DNA of 64,000 nucleotides, from positions 1 through 64,000 of the forward strand of contig NZ_PXZL01000034.1 of assembly GCF_003013405.1 (NCBI RefSeq), given 5' to 3'. Origin of the DNA: Brevibacillus formosus. GTDB lineage: Bacteria; Bacillota; Bacilli; Brevibacillales; Brevibacillaceae. Shown piece after piece: positions 49,095 through 58,899 of the stretch. Made by a program: the position numbers and the translations under genes. The notes beneath the pieces were generated by a model. It saw only the letters and a program-made list of their open reading frames with translations. It searched no databases and had not been told where the DNA came from. Position 1 is the first letter of the stretch. Every line of letters starts with the position of its first letter.

Positions 49095-49110
49095 GTTGAT
49101 ACTCCCCCTT

Positions 49111-49488
49111 TTAAAAACTTCTATCTGTAAAAACTTCCTTAGCTGCGTTCAGTCCATTTAATGCGGCGGGGAAACCAGCATAAACGGCCATTTGCATCAT
49201 TATTTCCATGATCTCTTCTTTTGTGCATCCAACATTTAAGGCACCGTTAATATGAACTTTCAGTTGAGGGATTGCGTACCCAAGAGCGGTTAAGGCTGCA
49301 ACAGTCGCAATCTCACGAGATTTCAAGTCCAATCCTGGCCGGCTATAGATGTCTCCAAACGGGAATTCAACTAATAAACGTTCAAAGTCAGGGGCGATTC
49401 CTTTCAAAAACTCACGAGTATGAACACCAGATTCTCCGACAACCTGATTCATTACTTGTGAACCGACTTCATACCTTATTTCTGCCAT
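49111..49488 (-). CDS. Carboxymuconolactone decarboxylase family protein
   Basis: 125 residues. [33 protein letters not shown] and [24 protein letters not shown] are the CMD signature. The AhpD CxxC motif is missing, so it is more like a gamma-carboxymuconolactone decarboxylase or uncharacterised CMD protein than a peroxidase partner. Start at 49488 (GGAGG upstream) lies within the end of merR, so the two are coupled. Confidence 0.87.
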   Translation of the reverse strand: MAEIRYEVGSQVMNQVVGESGVHTREFLKGIAPDFERLLVEFPFGDIYSRPGLDLKSREIATVAALTALGYAIPQLKVHINGALNVGCTKEEIMEIMMQMAVYAGFPAALNGLNAAKEVFTDRSF

Positions 49489-49900
49489 CTTTAAAATCCT
49501 CCGCTTCTTTGTTATCTGTACCTTCAATGTAACTCTCATAAAATGAAATTTTTTGAGTTACGGCATTTATAAACAATTCAATATTTCGTTGTTGTTCGAG
49601 CAACTTATTCCGATGATCCATAAGAATCGAAAGTCGATTCCTAACTGGTTCTTTGGGCATCTCCCCGGCTTCCAAACGTTCAAGAATGCAGCCATCTTTT
49701 GTGAACTCCGAAATATCTTCAAGTGACATCCCTGTTTTTTTGAGAGTCGCCATGAAAATAAGAAAGTTTACATCAGAATCCCTAAATTCGCGTATTCCAT
49801 TTTTGGATCTCTTTATTTTAGGAAATAACCCACTTCTTTCATAAAATCGAATGGTATGTGCAGAAAGCCCGGTTCTTTCCGCAGCTTCTTTAATATTCAT
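49469..49900 (-). CDS. MerR family regulator
   Basis: 143 residues. N-terminal [28 protein letters not shown] with the wing, then a coiled dimerisation helix. No MerR cysteine triad is seen; it is closer to the AdhR-like group, which senses reactive aldehydes through one cysteine (here C90 region GCILERL). First gene of its operon, behind a 19-bp-spaced promoter. Confidence 0.88.
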   Translation of the reverse strand: MNIKEAAERTGLSAHTIRFYERSGLFPKIKRSKNGIREFRDSDVNFLIFMATLKKTGMSLEDISEFTKDGCILERLEAGEMPKEPVRNRLSILMDHRNKLLEQQRNIELFINAVTQKISFYESYIEGTDNKEAEDFKDGRNKV

Positions 49901-49934
49901 TTCGAGGAGCTCCTTCTGTTGTCGACTTGGTCCA

Positions 49935-49965
49935 ATCTTACACCTTTGAGTTGACTCTAAGTCAA
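49935..49965 (-). promoter_or_regulatory. MerR-type promoter with 19-bp spacer
   Basis: On the minus strand TTGACT (49960-49965) and TAAGAT (49935-49940) are separated by 19 bp. The spacer carries the dyad CTTGACTTAGAGTCAACTC, which is the hallmark of MerR-family operators. Controls merR-CMD-hydrolase. Confidence 0.88.
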
Positions 49966-49980
49966 GTTGCCCGTTTGCTT

Positions 49981-50394
49981 AACCCATTCATTCTAGAACT
50001 TTATTATCACTGAACATCACCTGATTATTGTTCGTTGACATTAGAGTAAGTAAATTTACATTAGACTTGGTAAAGAGTATAAAGTTTTTCTTTGCGATTA
50101 AAGTCATGTTAATAAGTCGAGTGAAATTCAGGTATGCATATCTGTTTTTCCTCGGCTTATTTTTATTTTCAAGCCATATATTTATTGAATAAAAAGGGTA
50201 GATTAAGTGAAGTTCAAATATTTTAACGATACTGGCAGAACCGAGGTGTAATTGTATGGCATTATAAACGAAAAAAGCAGACATAGGCCTGCATAACAAA
50301 ATAAATCATCCAACATTTGCGATAATGAAAGCGCAAGATCTTGAAACGTAAGTTCCCCTATACTAAAAATGTGACGAAGAATGGGGGAACGAGC
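49981..50394. other. AT-rich stretch without a supported gene
   Basis: About 410 bp, distinctly richer in A and T than its surroundings, between the MerR promoter and the MFS gene. A 103-codon minus-strand frame exists, but it has no ribosome site, low-complexity sequence and no family match. A candidate acquisition scar. Confidence 0.5.
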
Positions 50395-51675
50395 ATGAGT
50401 AACAAGGTGGAAGGATTGTTAACTAACACAGATTTTCGCAGGCTCTGGATTGGGCAAACTGCATCACAGTTTGGGACTCAGGTTGCATTATTAGGAATGC
50501 CATTAGTGGCAGCTCTCTATTTAGGGGCCAGTCCCATGCAAATGGGGTTGCTTGGTTTTGCCGAGTATGCGCCATTTATCATTTTCGGTTTGCTGGCTGG
50601 TGTATGGATAGACAGATTTCCCCGGCGACCAATTCTTGTCGCCGCTAACTTTTTCAGGGGTGCATTACTGCTCATTGTGCCTCTGACAGCCTTAACTGGA
50701 TTCCTGAATATGACAGTTCTATATTTGATAGCCTTCATAGTGGGTATCTGTACTGTCTTTTTTGATGTTGCCTATACATCCTTTTTGCCTTCCATTGTGA
50801 GCAAGGAGCAGCTTGTTGATGGGAATAGCAAACTAGAGACAAGTAAATCTACCGCACAAATTGCTGGGCCGGGTTTATCAGGTGGACTGGAACAGTTAAT
50901 CACCGCTCCTTTTGCAATATTGTTCACGTCGGTATCCTTTTTTGTATCCGCTGTGTATATAGCCCGGATTCGCAAGTTGGAGACAGTCGTGACAGATGCG
51001 AAAAAACAAAAAAACATGTGGCTGGAAATTAAAGAAGGGCTGCATACGGTTTACACAAAACCGTTGTTGTGGGGAGTGGTGCGCTGCTCAACAGTCTTTA
51101 ACCTTTCCTGGAATGTTATTTTTAGTGTTTATGTTCTATATGCATCGCAAGAACTCAAAATCAGTGCGAACATTCTTGGCATCATTTATGGAACGCTAGG
51201 AGTAGGGTACTTATTTGGCTCTCTGCTTGCCCAAAGGGCTGTACGTCGTTTTGGAGTAGGTCCAACAATAGTGGGTTCCGCTACGATAGCAGCAAGTGGC
51301 GGTTTGCTTGCTCCATTAGCAGTAGGATCAGAATTAAGTATTGCGTTGATTATGATGCTCGGACAGCTTCTTTTCGGAATGGGTGTCTCAATGTTTAGCA
51401 TTAGTACCATCAGTTTACGTCAAGTAATTGTACCCGATGCCCTGCAAGGTCGCGTGAATGCTACATTTCGATTTATCTCGTGGGGTTCTTTACCGCTTGG
51501 TTCGTTAATTGGAGGAATGATAGGGGGGGCAATGGGTTTGCGGTTCGCTTTATTTGCGGGTGGCATTGGATTGTTAGCTTCGGCTTGTACATTATTGTTT
51601 ACCCCATTTTTACAACTACGTATGAAATCATTTCATGAATTAACATTGGAAAAAGATGTGTCTATAAAGAGCTAA
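50395..51675 (+). CDS. MFS efflux transporter
   Basis: 426 residues with twelve membrane segments. FRRLWIGQTASQFGTQVALLGMP and GVWIDRFPRRPILVAANFFRG (loop 2-3 motif A) match the EntS/macrolide-exporter-like MFS group. Exports an unknown compound. The ATG at 50395 has GGGGGAACG upstream. Single gene, AT-richer than neighbours, next to an integrase remnant. Confidence 0.87.
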   Translation: MSNKVEGLLTNTDFRRLWIGQTASQFGTQVALLGMPLVAALYLGASPMQMGLLGFAEYAPFIIFGLLAGVWIDRFPRRPILVAANFFRGALLLIVPLTALTGFLNMTVLYLIAFIVGICTVFFDVAYTSFLPSIVSKEQLVDGNSKLETSKSTAQIAGPGLSGGLEQLITAPFAILFTSVSFFVSAVYIARIRKLETVVTDAKKQKNMWLEIKEGLHTVYTKPLLWGVVRCSTVFNLSWNVIFSVYVLYASQELKISANILGIIYGTLGVGYLFGSLLAQRAVRRFGVGPTIVGSATIAASGGLLAPLAVGSELSIALIMMLGQLLFGMGVSMFSISTISLRQVIVPDALQGRVNATFRFISWGSLPLGSLIGGMIGGAMGLRFALFAGGIGLLASACTLLFTPFLQLRMKSFHELTLEKDVSIKS

Positions 51676-51742
51676 GGAGTGCCTTAAGCAGTATTAAACT
51701 AACGGGTATCACTAGTTCAACAAATTCGAAATACGGATTAAT

Positions 51743-51797
51743 CCCTCCCCAACATAGTGAAGCTAATAGAAATTAGCCTTGGGAGGGGGTTTGTTTT
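51743..51797 (+). terminator. Terminator after the MFS gene
   Basis: CCCTCCCCAA/TTGGGAGGG stem enclosing GCTAAT/ATTAGC, followed by TTTGTTTT. Confidence 0.88.
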
Positions 51798-51940
51798 ATG
51801 AAAATGACTGATATCTGGACGTTGTATGAGGCCGATAACGCATGCTGGGTTTTAGTCCGCAAACTTTGAAAGCGTGTTCCCTTCAGTTTAAGGTACTGAT
51901 TCGCGAAATTGGCAATAAACTTATTTCAGAAGTACCATAA
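51798..51940 (+). pseudogene. Tyrosine recombinase/integrase remnant
   Basis: Starts MTDIWTLYEADN in one frame and continues after a shift near 51838 as GFSPQTLKACSLQFKVLIRE, the SAM-like N-terminal domain of phage-type tyrosine recombinases. Only ~47 of ~300 codons survive; the catalytic domain is gone. The next 200 bp hold no recognisable gene. Confidence 0.72.
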
Positions 51941-52150
51941 ACGACCTTCACGTTTTAGACAGAGGTAAAAACTGGCTCATGGTCATTTAAATCACAGGAA
52001 ATCCCTTCATTCAACAAAAATGAATTTCCAAATATGAAATGTAGCTCGTACGTATTTAGCATGTGGTCTTTAGCTTTCAGAATAAAGAACTAAGAAAACT
52101 TTATTTTTGGAGTCTAATTAGCGCATTCGGATATTTTGGTAAGAAAATAG

Positions 52151-52174
52151 AAAAAGACAGGCAAATGCCTGTCT
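52151..52174 (-). terminator. Terminator after capA-like gene
   Basis: AGACAGGCA-TT-TGCCTGTCT, minus-strand TTTTTC follows. Confidence 0.85.
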
Positions 52175-52220
52175 TAGTTAATGTTTGGTTTCACACGCAG
52201 AGAAATGATGCGGCGACTCG

Positions 52221-53285
52221 CTATTGAGGCTTAGACTCGGTTACTTCCCCTTTTTCGGATATGCTCGCCCCATAGGAAATGCGGTTGAGCTTGTCGATGA
52301 TCCTCTGTTTGTTTTTCTCGTCCATCGGAGCAGGCTGACCGTTCGTGAGCTTTACCGGGATCACGCGGCTCTTGCTCCCGTCTTTTGTAAATGTTAGTTG
52401 GACCATCATGGCTTCGCGACCTTTCGGATTGCGCGAGGTGGTAAACACAAAATTTCCTACGCTGTAATAGATCGGCGCCTTTTTATAAAACTCAACGCCC
52501 ATAATCGAATGGCTGTGCGACCCGACTATTGCATCCACACCGCTGTCGATCAGCTTTTTCGCCATCTCACGCGCATAAGGTTCTGGGTAATCCTTATATT
52601 CCTGATTCCAGTGCATGACCGCAATCGTAATGTCTGACTCCGCCACTGCCTTTTTTACATGGGACAGCATCGGCTCGTACGAGTAGGCATGTGCGAGACC
52701 TGGCTTGTTTTTTCGCGCATACCAACGCTCATTAGGAAGGACACGGCTGATCCCGATGACTGCCACGCGTTTTCCCTTGATCGTTTGGATGTAGGGAGCG
52801 AATGCTTCTTCCTCGTTTTTCCCTGCCCCTACGTAACCGATCTTCGCCTTTTTCAAATGCACCATCGTGTCAGAGAGCGCGTCTGGTCCATAATCCAGCG
52901 AGTGATTATTTGCCAGGTTGACCACGTCGAAGCCCGCGTTCACGAGCCCCTTCAATGACTCTGGCTTCGCACGATAGGTATATTCCTTTTTTTCCGGACG
53001 CCCCCGCGTGCTGACGGGTGTCTCTAGATTGCCAATCGTCAGATCTGCCTGCTTGAGAAAATCCGCTGTTTTTTGAAACGGATAATCTACGCCGTGACGC
53101 CCGATCTGATTCCCAACGCTCTTATCCAAAATCATATCCCCGACAAATGCAACCTGAATAGAATCCTGCTCTTGCACATCCTCTTCGCTGTTCGCCTGGA
53201 CGGCGCCAGATTCCGTTCCCATCGCAATACAGAGCATCACGGCAGCTACCACGATTACGGCGTGTTTCCATCGTCCAATTTTCAT
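52221..53285 (-). CDS. CapA family (poly-gamma-glutamate synthesis type) exported protein
   Basis: 354 residues from the ATG at 53285. Signal peptide, then the calcineurin-like CapA fold: AFVGDMILDKSVG, LTIGNLETPVST, VVNLANNHSLDYG, MHWNQEY and VGSHSHSIMG. No capB/capC neighbours, so the link to poly-glutamate is doubtful; stand-alone homologues are common in Firmicutes. Confidence 0.88.
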   Translation of the reverse strand: MKIGRWKHAVIVVAAVMLCIAMGTESGAVQANSEEDVQEQDSIQVAFVGDMILDKSVGNQIGRHGVDYPFQKTADFLKQADLTIGNLETPVSTRGRPEKKEYTYRAKPESLKGLVNAGFDVVNLANNHSLDYGPDALSDTMVHLKKAKIGYVGAGKNEEEAFAPYIQTIKGKRVAVIGISRVLPNERWYARKNKPGLAHAYSYEPMLSHVKKAVAESDITIAVMHWNQEYKDYPEPYAREMAKKLIDSGVDAIVGSHSHSIMGVEFYKKAPIYYSVGNFVFTTSRNPKGREAMMVQLTFTKDGSKSRVIPVKLTNGQPAPMDEKNKQRIIDKLNRISYGASISEKGEVTESKPQ

Positions 53286-53523
53286 GCCTCTTTCGCCCAC
53301 TTCTCTTTTTTGCTTCCATTCTAGAAGCCGCGGGATGTGAAGCCTGTTGAAGCATGTCTGGCTTCCGTGGAAATTTCTCGCCGAAAAGTGACGGGCATGC
53401 AAAAGATGGCGGTTTGGGTCCTGCTCCTCGAGTCAAAATATTCCTTCCTTTTCCAAATGTCGATTTTTGCCGATAACCAGTATAATGGACACGTAAGATT
53501 CTAATACATAGGACGGTACAAAC

Positions 53524-56118
53524 ATGCTCCATCATTCCATTATGCTGAAAACCAAAACAGCAATGCCCGCCGTTCGGTCAAATAGCGTTCATAGGAGCCG
53601 ACTGCTGCAAAAAATGGACGCTGGTCTGCAATGCCGACTAACTACACTATACGCCCCAGCCGGTTATGGAAAAACAACCTTGCTCAGTCAATGGGCTCAT
53701 CAATACGGCGGTTCCACCGTATGGCTCTCACTCGATGAGATGGATAATGACCTGATTCGCTTTTGGAGATACATCGTATTTACGCTGTCTGAATCTGACT
53801 TCACTGAACTCTCCGAGCGAATGGAACCCGCCATGAAGGCAACCAGTCATACCTCGATCTTTACCTTCATCGATTGTCTGCTCAATGAACTCGCTGCTAC
53901 GACACAGCCTCTTGCTATCATTCTCGATGATTATCACGTGATCTCGGATGAGACGATTCACAACAGTCTTGCTTATTTTTTGGAATATGTCCCGAGTCAC
54001 GTCCATCTGTACATCGCCAGTCGCAATTCGTTGCCTTTTTCTACTGTCAAATGGAACGTACGCCATGAAGTATGTCACATTGAGGCGGGACAATTTCTTT
54101 TCAGTCAACAAGAGACGGACAGCTTTTACCGGCAGGTTCACGATTTGCCACTGACCGAAACGCAAATTGAACAACTGGTGAAAAGTACGGAGGGCTGGGT
54201 CGCCGGCTTGCAGCTCGCAGCCATTTCACTGGTGAATACGGAGAATCACGATCAATTTTTTGCCGGATTTAGTGGCTCTCATCGCAATATTTCGGAGTAT
54301 TTGTTTCATGAAGTGATCATGCGACTTCCGGAAGAGGAGCGCAGCTTCTTGCTCAAAACCTCTGTGCTGGCGAGAATGGACGCTCACGTGTGCCACGCTC
54401 TCACCGGCCTGCCCCAGTGCCAACAAATGCTGACCCACTTGCACCGCCAAAACATTTTCTTAATCCCACTGGATGATTACGGGACGTGGTATCGGTACCA
54501 TCACTTGTTTGCCGATTTTTTGCGCAGTCAATTGGAGCAGACAACTCCCGGTGAAGCACGTGAGCTGCACCGACTAGCCAGTGAGAGCTATGCGGAGCGT
54601 GGAATGATGGACGAAGCGATCGATCATGCGATTGCCGCTGCCGATTACACGCTGGCTGCAAGCTTCCTTGCCCAACATATTCCGGTATTGCTCCAACGCG
54701 GCGAGTTTTCCAGCTTTCTCAGAACGCTGGACAGCATCCCTGATCACGCGAACCATTTCTCACCACTTTTTCGCCTGCTCTATGTGTTCCTCTTGGTTGC
54801 TTGCGGTTATACGGACCGGGCAGAGCTCGCCCTCACCCAATTGGAGCAAAGCGCTGTGAGCCTAGAAGACTCGACGGAGCATCAACAGTTTTTGAGCGGG
54901 CTGTTTTTTGTGCGGGCGAATCTAGTGTTTGCAACCGGAGATTTTGAGAGCTGGATTGCCAGTTCATCACAGTTAAGTGGTGAGCTGCCAGAGAGCCCGT
55001 TATTTTACCATTTTAATTACAACACGACTGAGCCCTTTATTCGGCGTACGCGATTCGGGTTAAAAGGGATGCTGTCCGATCAGACAGAGGCTGTTGGCAA
55101 GCAGTTCTCCGGCATACTCGAAGCACATGGCTGGAAGGATTCCTTGATCAATCTGTATGTCGTTCAGGCATTGGCGGAGGGGCTGTATGAGGAAAACAGG
55201 CTGGAAGAAAGCCTCGATCATCTTCAGCGAGTTCGTTTGGTCGCACTGCAAAAGAAAATCCCAGGCCTGCTCGTCCCCTATGCGTTGACATACTCCAAGC
55301 ACAAGCTAGTGGAGGGGAATTTTGCTGCGGCACGAAAAATCATTTCAGAGGCACGGGAAACAGTCGCAGGCTGGGGTGTCTCGTATTGGTTAAACCCATT
55401 ACAAGCATTTCTCGCACACATCGCGATCCAGGAAGGGGACATCGCTTTGGCGAAAACGGAGTTGTCCAAGCTTCCCCCTTCCATATTGAATCAGCCTAGC
55501 ATTCAGAGAGAATTAGAGGTTTTGACCTATGTCCGTTTGCTGCTCGCCCAGCAGCAGGAACAGGAAGCCTTGCGTATTTTAACGCTCCTAAAGCCATCCA
55601 GTATTCGCGAGGAGCTGTTGATCAGTCAGGTAGACATCGCCATTCTGCAAGCGCTTGCCCACCAGCAGTCCGGCAACAAAAAGGAAGCGCTGGCTTTCCT
55701 CCACGAAGCCCTCTTGATTGGAGGAAACAACTGCTACGTCCGTAGCTTTCTGGACGAAGGAACGGCGATGTCTCACCTCTTGCACGATTACCAGCTGCGC
55801 TTGAAAAAACGGTCCCAACAACCAGGTCCGTCCGTATCGGCTGCGCATGTCAATCAACTGCTATCCCTTTTCCCTAAGAAAATAGAGAAAAGAAAAGCTC
55901 CTTTGATCGAGCCGCTAACCGGAAAAGAAATGATCATCCTTTCCATGCTGGCCAAAGGAGCATCCAACAAGATGATTGCCGATGAGCTAGGGAATACACT
56001 CGGGACGGTCAAGGTGTATTTGCATCGGATATATGGCAAGCTCGGTGTCACCAATCGCACACAGGCTCTTCTGAAAGCCCAAGAAATTTCGCTGCTGGAA
56101 AATAGCCCTGTTGATTAA
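53524..56118 (+). CDS. MalT-type LuxR regulator (LAL family)
   Basis: 864 residues. N-terminal STAND ATPase with Walker A YAPAGYGKTTLLSQW and Walker B LAIILDDYHVI, a long TPR-like helical middle, and a C-terminal LuxR HTH (PLTGKEMIILSMLAKGASNKMIADELGNT and TVKVYLHRIYGKL). ATP- and inducer-dependent activator. The inducer and targets are unknown; the convergent SDR and divergent capA are not obvious targets. Confidence 0.9.
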   Translation: MLHHSIMLKTKTAMPAVRSNSVHRSRLLQKMDAGLQCRLTTLYAPAGYGKTTLLSQWAHQYGGSTVWLSLDEMDNDLIRFWRYIVFTLSESDFTELSERMEPAMKATSHTSIFTFIDCLLNELAATTQPLAIILDDYHVISDETIHNSLAYFLEYVPSHVHLYIASRNSLPFSTVKWNVRHEVCHIEAGQFLFSQQETDSFYRQVHDLPLTETQIEQLVKSTEGWVAGLQLAAISLVNTENHDQFFAGFSGSHRNISEYLFHEVIMRLPEEERSFLLKTSVLARMDAHVCHALTGLPQCQQMLTHLHRQNIFLIPLDDYGTWYRYHHLFADFLRSQLEQTTPGEARELHRLASESYAERGMMDEAIDHAIAAADYTLAASFLAQHIPVLLQRGEFSSFLRTLDSIPDHANHFSPLFRLLYVFLLVACGYTDRAELALTQLEQSAVSLEDSTEHQQFLSGLFFVRANLVFATGDFESWIASSSQLSGELPESPLFYHFNYNTTEPFIRRTRFGLKGMLSDQTEAVGKQFSGILEAHGWKDSLINLYVVQALAEGLYEENRLEESLDHLQRVRLVALQKKIPGLLVPYALTYSKHKLVEGNFAAARKIISEARETVAGWGVSYWLNPLQAFLAHIAIQEGDIALAKTELSKLPPSILNQPSIQRELEVLTYVRLLLAQQQEQEALRILTLLKPSSIREELLISQVDIAILQALAHQQSGNKKEALAFLHEALLIGGNNCYVRSFLDEGTAMSHLLHDYQLRLKKRSQQPGPSVSAAHVNQLLSLFPKKIEKRKAPLIEPLTGKEMIILSMLAKGASNKMIADELGNTLGTVKVYLHRIYGKLGVTNRTQALLKAQEISLLENSPVD

Positions 56119-56208
56119 CGGAACTTTTCGATATGTTCTTGCATTTGCATACTCCATTAGATCATCATGTCGGAGTGCTTCAGGCGAAGTGCAGCAGATC
56201 GCCTTCAA

Positions 56209-56973
56209 TTATTTCGGTCCCATCCTGATTGCCCCATCCAGCCGGATCGTTTCTCCATTCAACATCGGATTGGTGATGATGCTGTTCACGAGCATCGCGT
56301 ATTCTTGCGGATCACCCATGCGAGCGGGAAAAGGAACAGTCGCACCCAACGCAGCTTTTTCAGAGCGCGGGAGCTGATCGAACATCGGCGTGTCAAATAG
56401 GCCCGGAGCAATCGCCATCACGCGTATGCCATACCAAGCCAGATCTCTTGCTAGCGGCAGGGTCATGCTTACAATTCCGCCTTTGGAGGCGCTGTAGGCA
56501 ACCTGCCCCACCTGCCCTTCAAAAGCTGCCACCGATGCGGTATTGATGATAACACCCCGCTCCCCCTGTTGGTTCGGCTCGTTTCCTGCCATTTGCTCCA
56601 CTGCCAACCGAATGACATTAAAAGTACCGATCAGATTGACTGAAATGACTTTGCTGAAGGATTCCAGTGGATGTGGCCCGCTTCGCGACAGCGTTTTTTG
56701 TGCCAAACTGATGCCCGCACAGTTAACCACGGCGTGAATCGTACCGAATGTGCCAGCAGCCTGATCGATTGCCTCTCGTACGCTCACCTCACTCATGACA
56801 TCCGTATGCACGAACAAAGCATTCTCGCGCCCCAGCTCATTCGCCAGCGCTTGCCCCTTCTCTACCGTTAAATCAAGAATGGCTACTCTTCCCCCGTGTT
56901 GAACTACATTCCTCACAGCGGCTTCTCCCAAACCGGAAGCACCACCCGTTACAATGGCAACCACTTCCCGCAT
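56209..56973 (-). CDS. SDR 3-hydroxyacyl-CoA dehydrogenase (HSD17B10-like)
   Basis: 254 residues. Cofactor motif [17 protein letters not shown], catalytic S in [11 protein letters not shown] and [18 protein letters not shown] is typical of type II 3-hydroxyacyl-CoA dehydrogenases, which act in beta-oxidation of branched acyl-CoA. A TTG at 56979 (GGGAG 8 bases upstream) may be used in place of the ATG. Confidence 0.88.
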   Translation of the reverse strand: MREVVAIVTGGASGLGEAAVRNVVQHGGRVAILDLTVEKGQALANELGRENALFVHTDVMSEVSVREAIDQAAGTFGTIHAVVNCAGISLAQKTLSRSGPHPLESFSKVISVNLIGTFNVIRLAVEQMAGNEPNQQGERGVIINTASVAAFEGQVGQVAYSASKGGIVSMTLPLARDLAWYGIRVMAIAPGLFDTPMFDQLPRSEKAALGATVPFPARMGDPQEYAMLVNSIITNPMLNGETIRLDGAIRMGPK

Positions 56974-57179
56974 ATCCAAGCCATTCTCTCCCTTCCTCTG
57001 CAATTGCATCCGCATTCAGAAAAAAGCTCTGCAAGTTGGATACCAACCGAGTTCCCCCTCGTCGTACGTGGTTTTTACAAGTGACAAGCAGTCTGCACCT
57101 TCTCAAATCCAGACAGGTGTGAGACATCTGTGTCCGGGCAAAGGACAGTTGTGCTTCTCCATCTCCAACATTTTAGTGC

Positions 57180-57227
57180 TTGCTATTTACAATCTAACCC
57201 ATTATATTTTACTTACCGGTAAGTAAA
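57180..57227 (+). promoter_or_regulatory. Promoter with TetR-like operator
   Basis: TTGCTA (57180-57185), 17 bp, TATATT (57203-57208). The perfect 20-bp palindrome TTTACTTACCGGTAAGTAAA (57208-57227) starts at the end of the -10. Sequences of this form are bound by TetR/AcrR repressors of fatty-acid or drug-response genes. No TetR gene is adjacent. Confidence 0.75.
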
Positions 57228-57252
57228 TAAAAGTGGAGAGGAAAAAACCCGG

Positions 57253-58341
57253 ATGAAAGTGTCTTCTACCAGAGTCATTGGTCTCGATTTTGCGAGGGCG
57301 TGGGCCATGCTGGGCATGATGATCGTCAATTACGTCGTCATCTTGAACGCAGAACATAACGGACCTGACTGGCTCATTGCTTTATCCAGTTTGTTTCAAG
57401 GCAGAGCATCTACCGTATTTGTTGTTTTAGCGGGAATTGGCATTGCGTTTATGACAAAAAAAGCGAGGATCTCAGGCGACTCGACCCTCTTGCAGACTAG
57501 CCGCCGCGTCCTTTGGAACCGCTCCTTGTTTTTATTTGTGACCGGGATGTTGCTTTATCTCGGCGGTTGGAGCGGTGACATCCTGCATTACTACGGTGTC
57601 TATATGCTCATCGCCTCTTTCCTCCTCGTCGTATCTGGAAAAACGCTTCTTCTCGCATTTAGCGGCATCCTGCTCACAGCTCAAACGCTACAGTTGTCGC
57701 TCAACTATTTGCAAGGGTGGGACCCGAGGCAACTATTTATCGAGTACCTTGATTTTTGGACAGTCGAAGGATTCTTGCGCAACCTGCTGTACAACGGTTA
57801 TCACCCGGTATTTCCATGGATGTGCTTTTTCCTTCTCGGCTTATGGCTGGGTCGACGAAACCTGCTCGATCGATCTGTACGCAAAAAAATGTTGGGCTGG
57901 GCAACTGCCCTGTTCGTCAGCTTGGAAGTTTTATCATATGGGTTGATCAAGCTCTCTATTCCGATCGTCGGAAGCGAGATGGCCCTATTTTTATGGGGAA
58001 CGAAACCAGTTCCACCCAACCTGTTTTATGTGCTGTCCAGCTCAAGCACCGCTGTCATCATCATCCTTCTGTGCGTCAGCTTTGCGGAAAAATTCGCAAG
58101 CAGCTGGTTTACGCAGACATGGGTAAAAACCGGACAGCTGACACTGACACACTACGTCAGCCATATTATTATCGGGCTCGGATTCCTCGCCTTCACTGGC
58201 AGGCTTGAAAATCAAACCCTCGCTTTTGCGATGCTCTACGCCGTAGGATTCTTCCTCTTTTCCATTGTGCTCACGCTTATATGGAGACGTTGGTTCGAGC
58301 GAGGACCGTTGGAAAGCTTCATGAGAAAAATAAGTGGGTAA
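57253..58341 (+). CDS. DUF418/HGSNAT-like membrane protein
   Basis: 362 residues, about ten membrane segments. RVIGLDFARAWAMLGMMIVNYV at the start and the C-terminal DUF418 block (VKTGQLTLTHYVSHIIIGLGF) place it with heparan-alpha-glucosaminide acetyltransferase-like proteins of unknown substrate. GGAGAGG before the ATG. Under the palindrome-bearing promoter above. Confidence 0.85.
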   Translation: MKVSSTRVIGLDFARAWAMLGMMIVNYVVILNAEHNGPDWLIALSSLFQGRASTVFVVLAGIGIAFMTKKARISGDSTLLQTSRRVLWNRSLFLFVTGMLLYLGGWSGDILHYYGVYMLIASFLLVVSGKTLLLAFSGILLTAQTLQLSLNYLQGWDPRQLFIEYLDFWTVEGFLRNLLYNGYHPVFPWMCFFLLGLWLGRRNLLDRSVRKKMLGWATALFVSLEVLSYGLIKLSIPIVGSEMALFLWGTKPVPPNLFYVLSSSSTAVIIILLCVSFAEKFASSWFTQTWVKTGQLTLTHYVSHIIIGLGFLAFTGRLENQTLAFAMLYAVGFFLFSIVLTLIWRRWFERGPLESFMRKISG

Positions 58342-58382
58342 CCAATCTGTGGGTTCATCCGTCTGCTATATAGGAGAATTTT

Positions 58383-58395
58383 ACTAATCATTAGT
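58383..58395. promoter_or_regulatory. ACTAAT-C-ATTAGT operator-like palindrome
   Basis: Perfect 13-bp palindrome 23 bp before the GNAT start codon, directly after an AT-rich -10-like TATATA (about 58368). MarR/TetR half-sites often look like this. Confidence 0.5.
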
Positions 58396-58417
58396 CAGAC
58401 GAACTGGAGATGATCTC

Positions 58418-58891
58418 ATGAGTCCTATGGTTTTTTTCAAAAAGGCTGTCCCCGCGAACGCAGAGCAACTCACCCAAATTGCTATTCGCTGCTTCGCAGA
58501 AGACGTCCAAAAGTACGGAGAGGGCCCTGCCGGACATGACCAGCCTGACCAGCATATTTTGTTCATGCAAAAGGCCCATTACTATACGATCTTGCTGGAT
58601 GACCAGATCGTCGGCGGTTTTTGCCTCATTCCAGTCGATCATGAGCATTTGGAGCTGGGGATCATCTATGTCGATCCTGATAAGCAAAACTTGCGTATCG
58701 GCAGCCAAACCATGCAGTTCATGGAGGCCGCGTATCCACACATCAAGAAGTGGACGCTTGATACTGGCTATGAAGCCGTACGCAACCAACACTTTTACGA
58801 GAAATGCGGTTACAAAAAGGTCGGCGAGACTGAACCGAACGCAGCGAATGGTTTTTATAAATTCAGGTACGAAAAACGGATACCTAAATAG
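58418..58891 (+). CDS. GNAT acetyltransferase
   Basis: 157 residues. GIIYVDPDKQNLRIGSQTMQF is motif A in slightly degenerate form and DTGYEAVRNQHFYEKCGYKKV motif B. GGAG is 8 bases before the ATG. Own terminator follows. Confidence 0.85.
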   Translation: MSPMVFFKKAVPANAEQLTQIAIRCFAEDVQKYGEGPAGHDQPDQHILFMQKAHYYTILLDDQIVGGFCLIPVDHEHLELGIIYVDPDKQNLRIGSQTMQFMEAAYPHIKKWTLDTGYEAVRNQHFYEKCGYKKVGETEPNAANGFYKFRYEKRIPK

Positions 58892-58899
58892 ATAGATGG

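Noticed and set aside
49988-50299. 103-codon minus-strand frame in the AT-rich gap
   Set aside because: No ribosome site, low-complexity AT-rich composition, no family resemblance, and it overlaps likely promoter DNA of the MFS gene.
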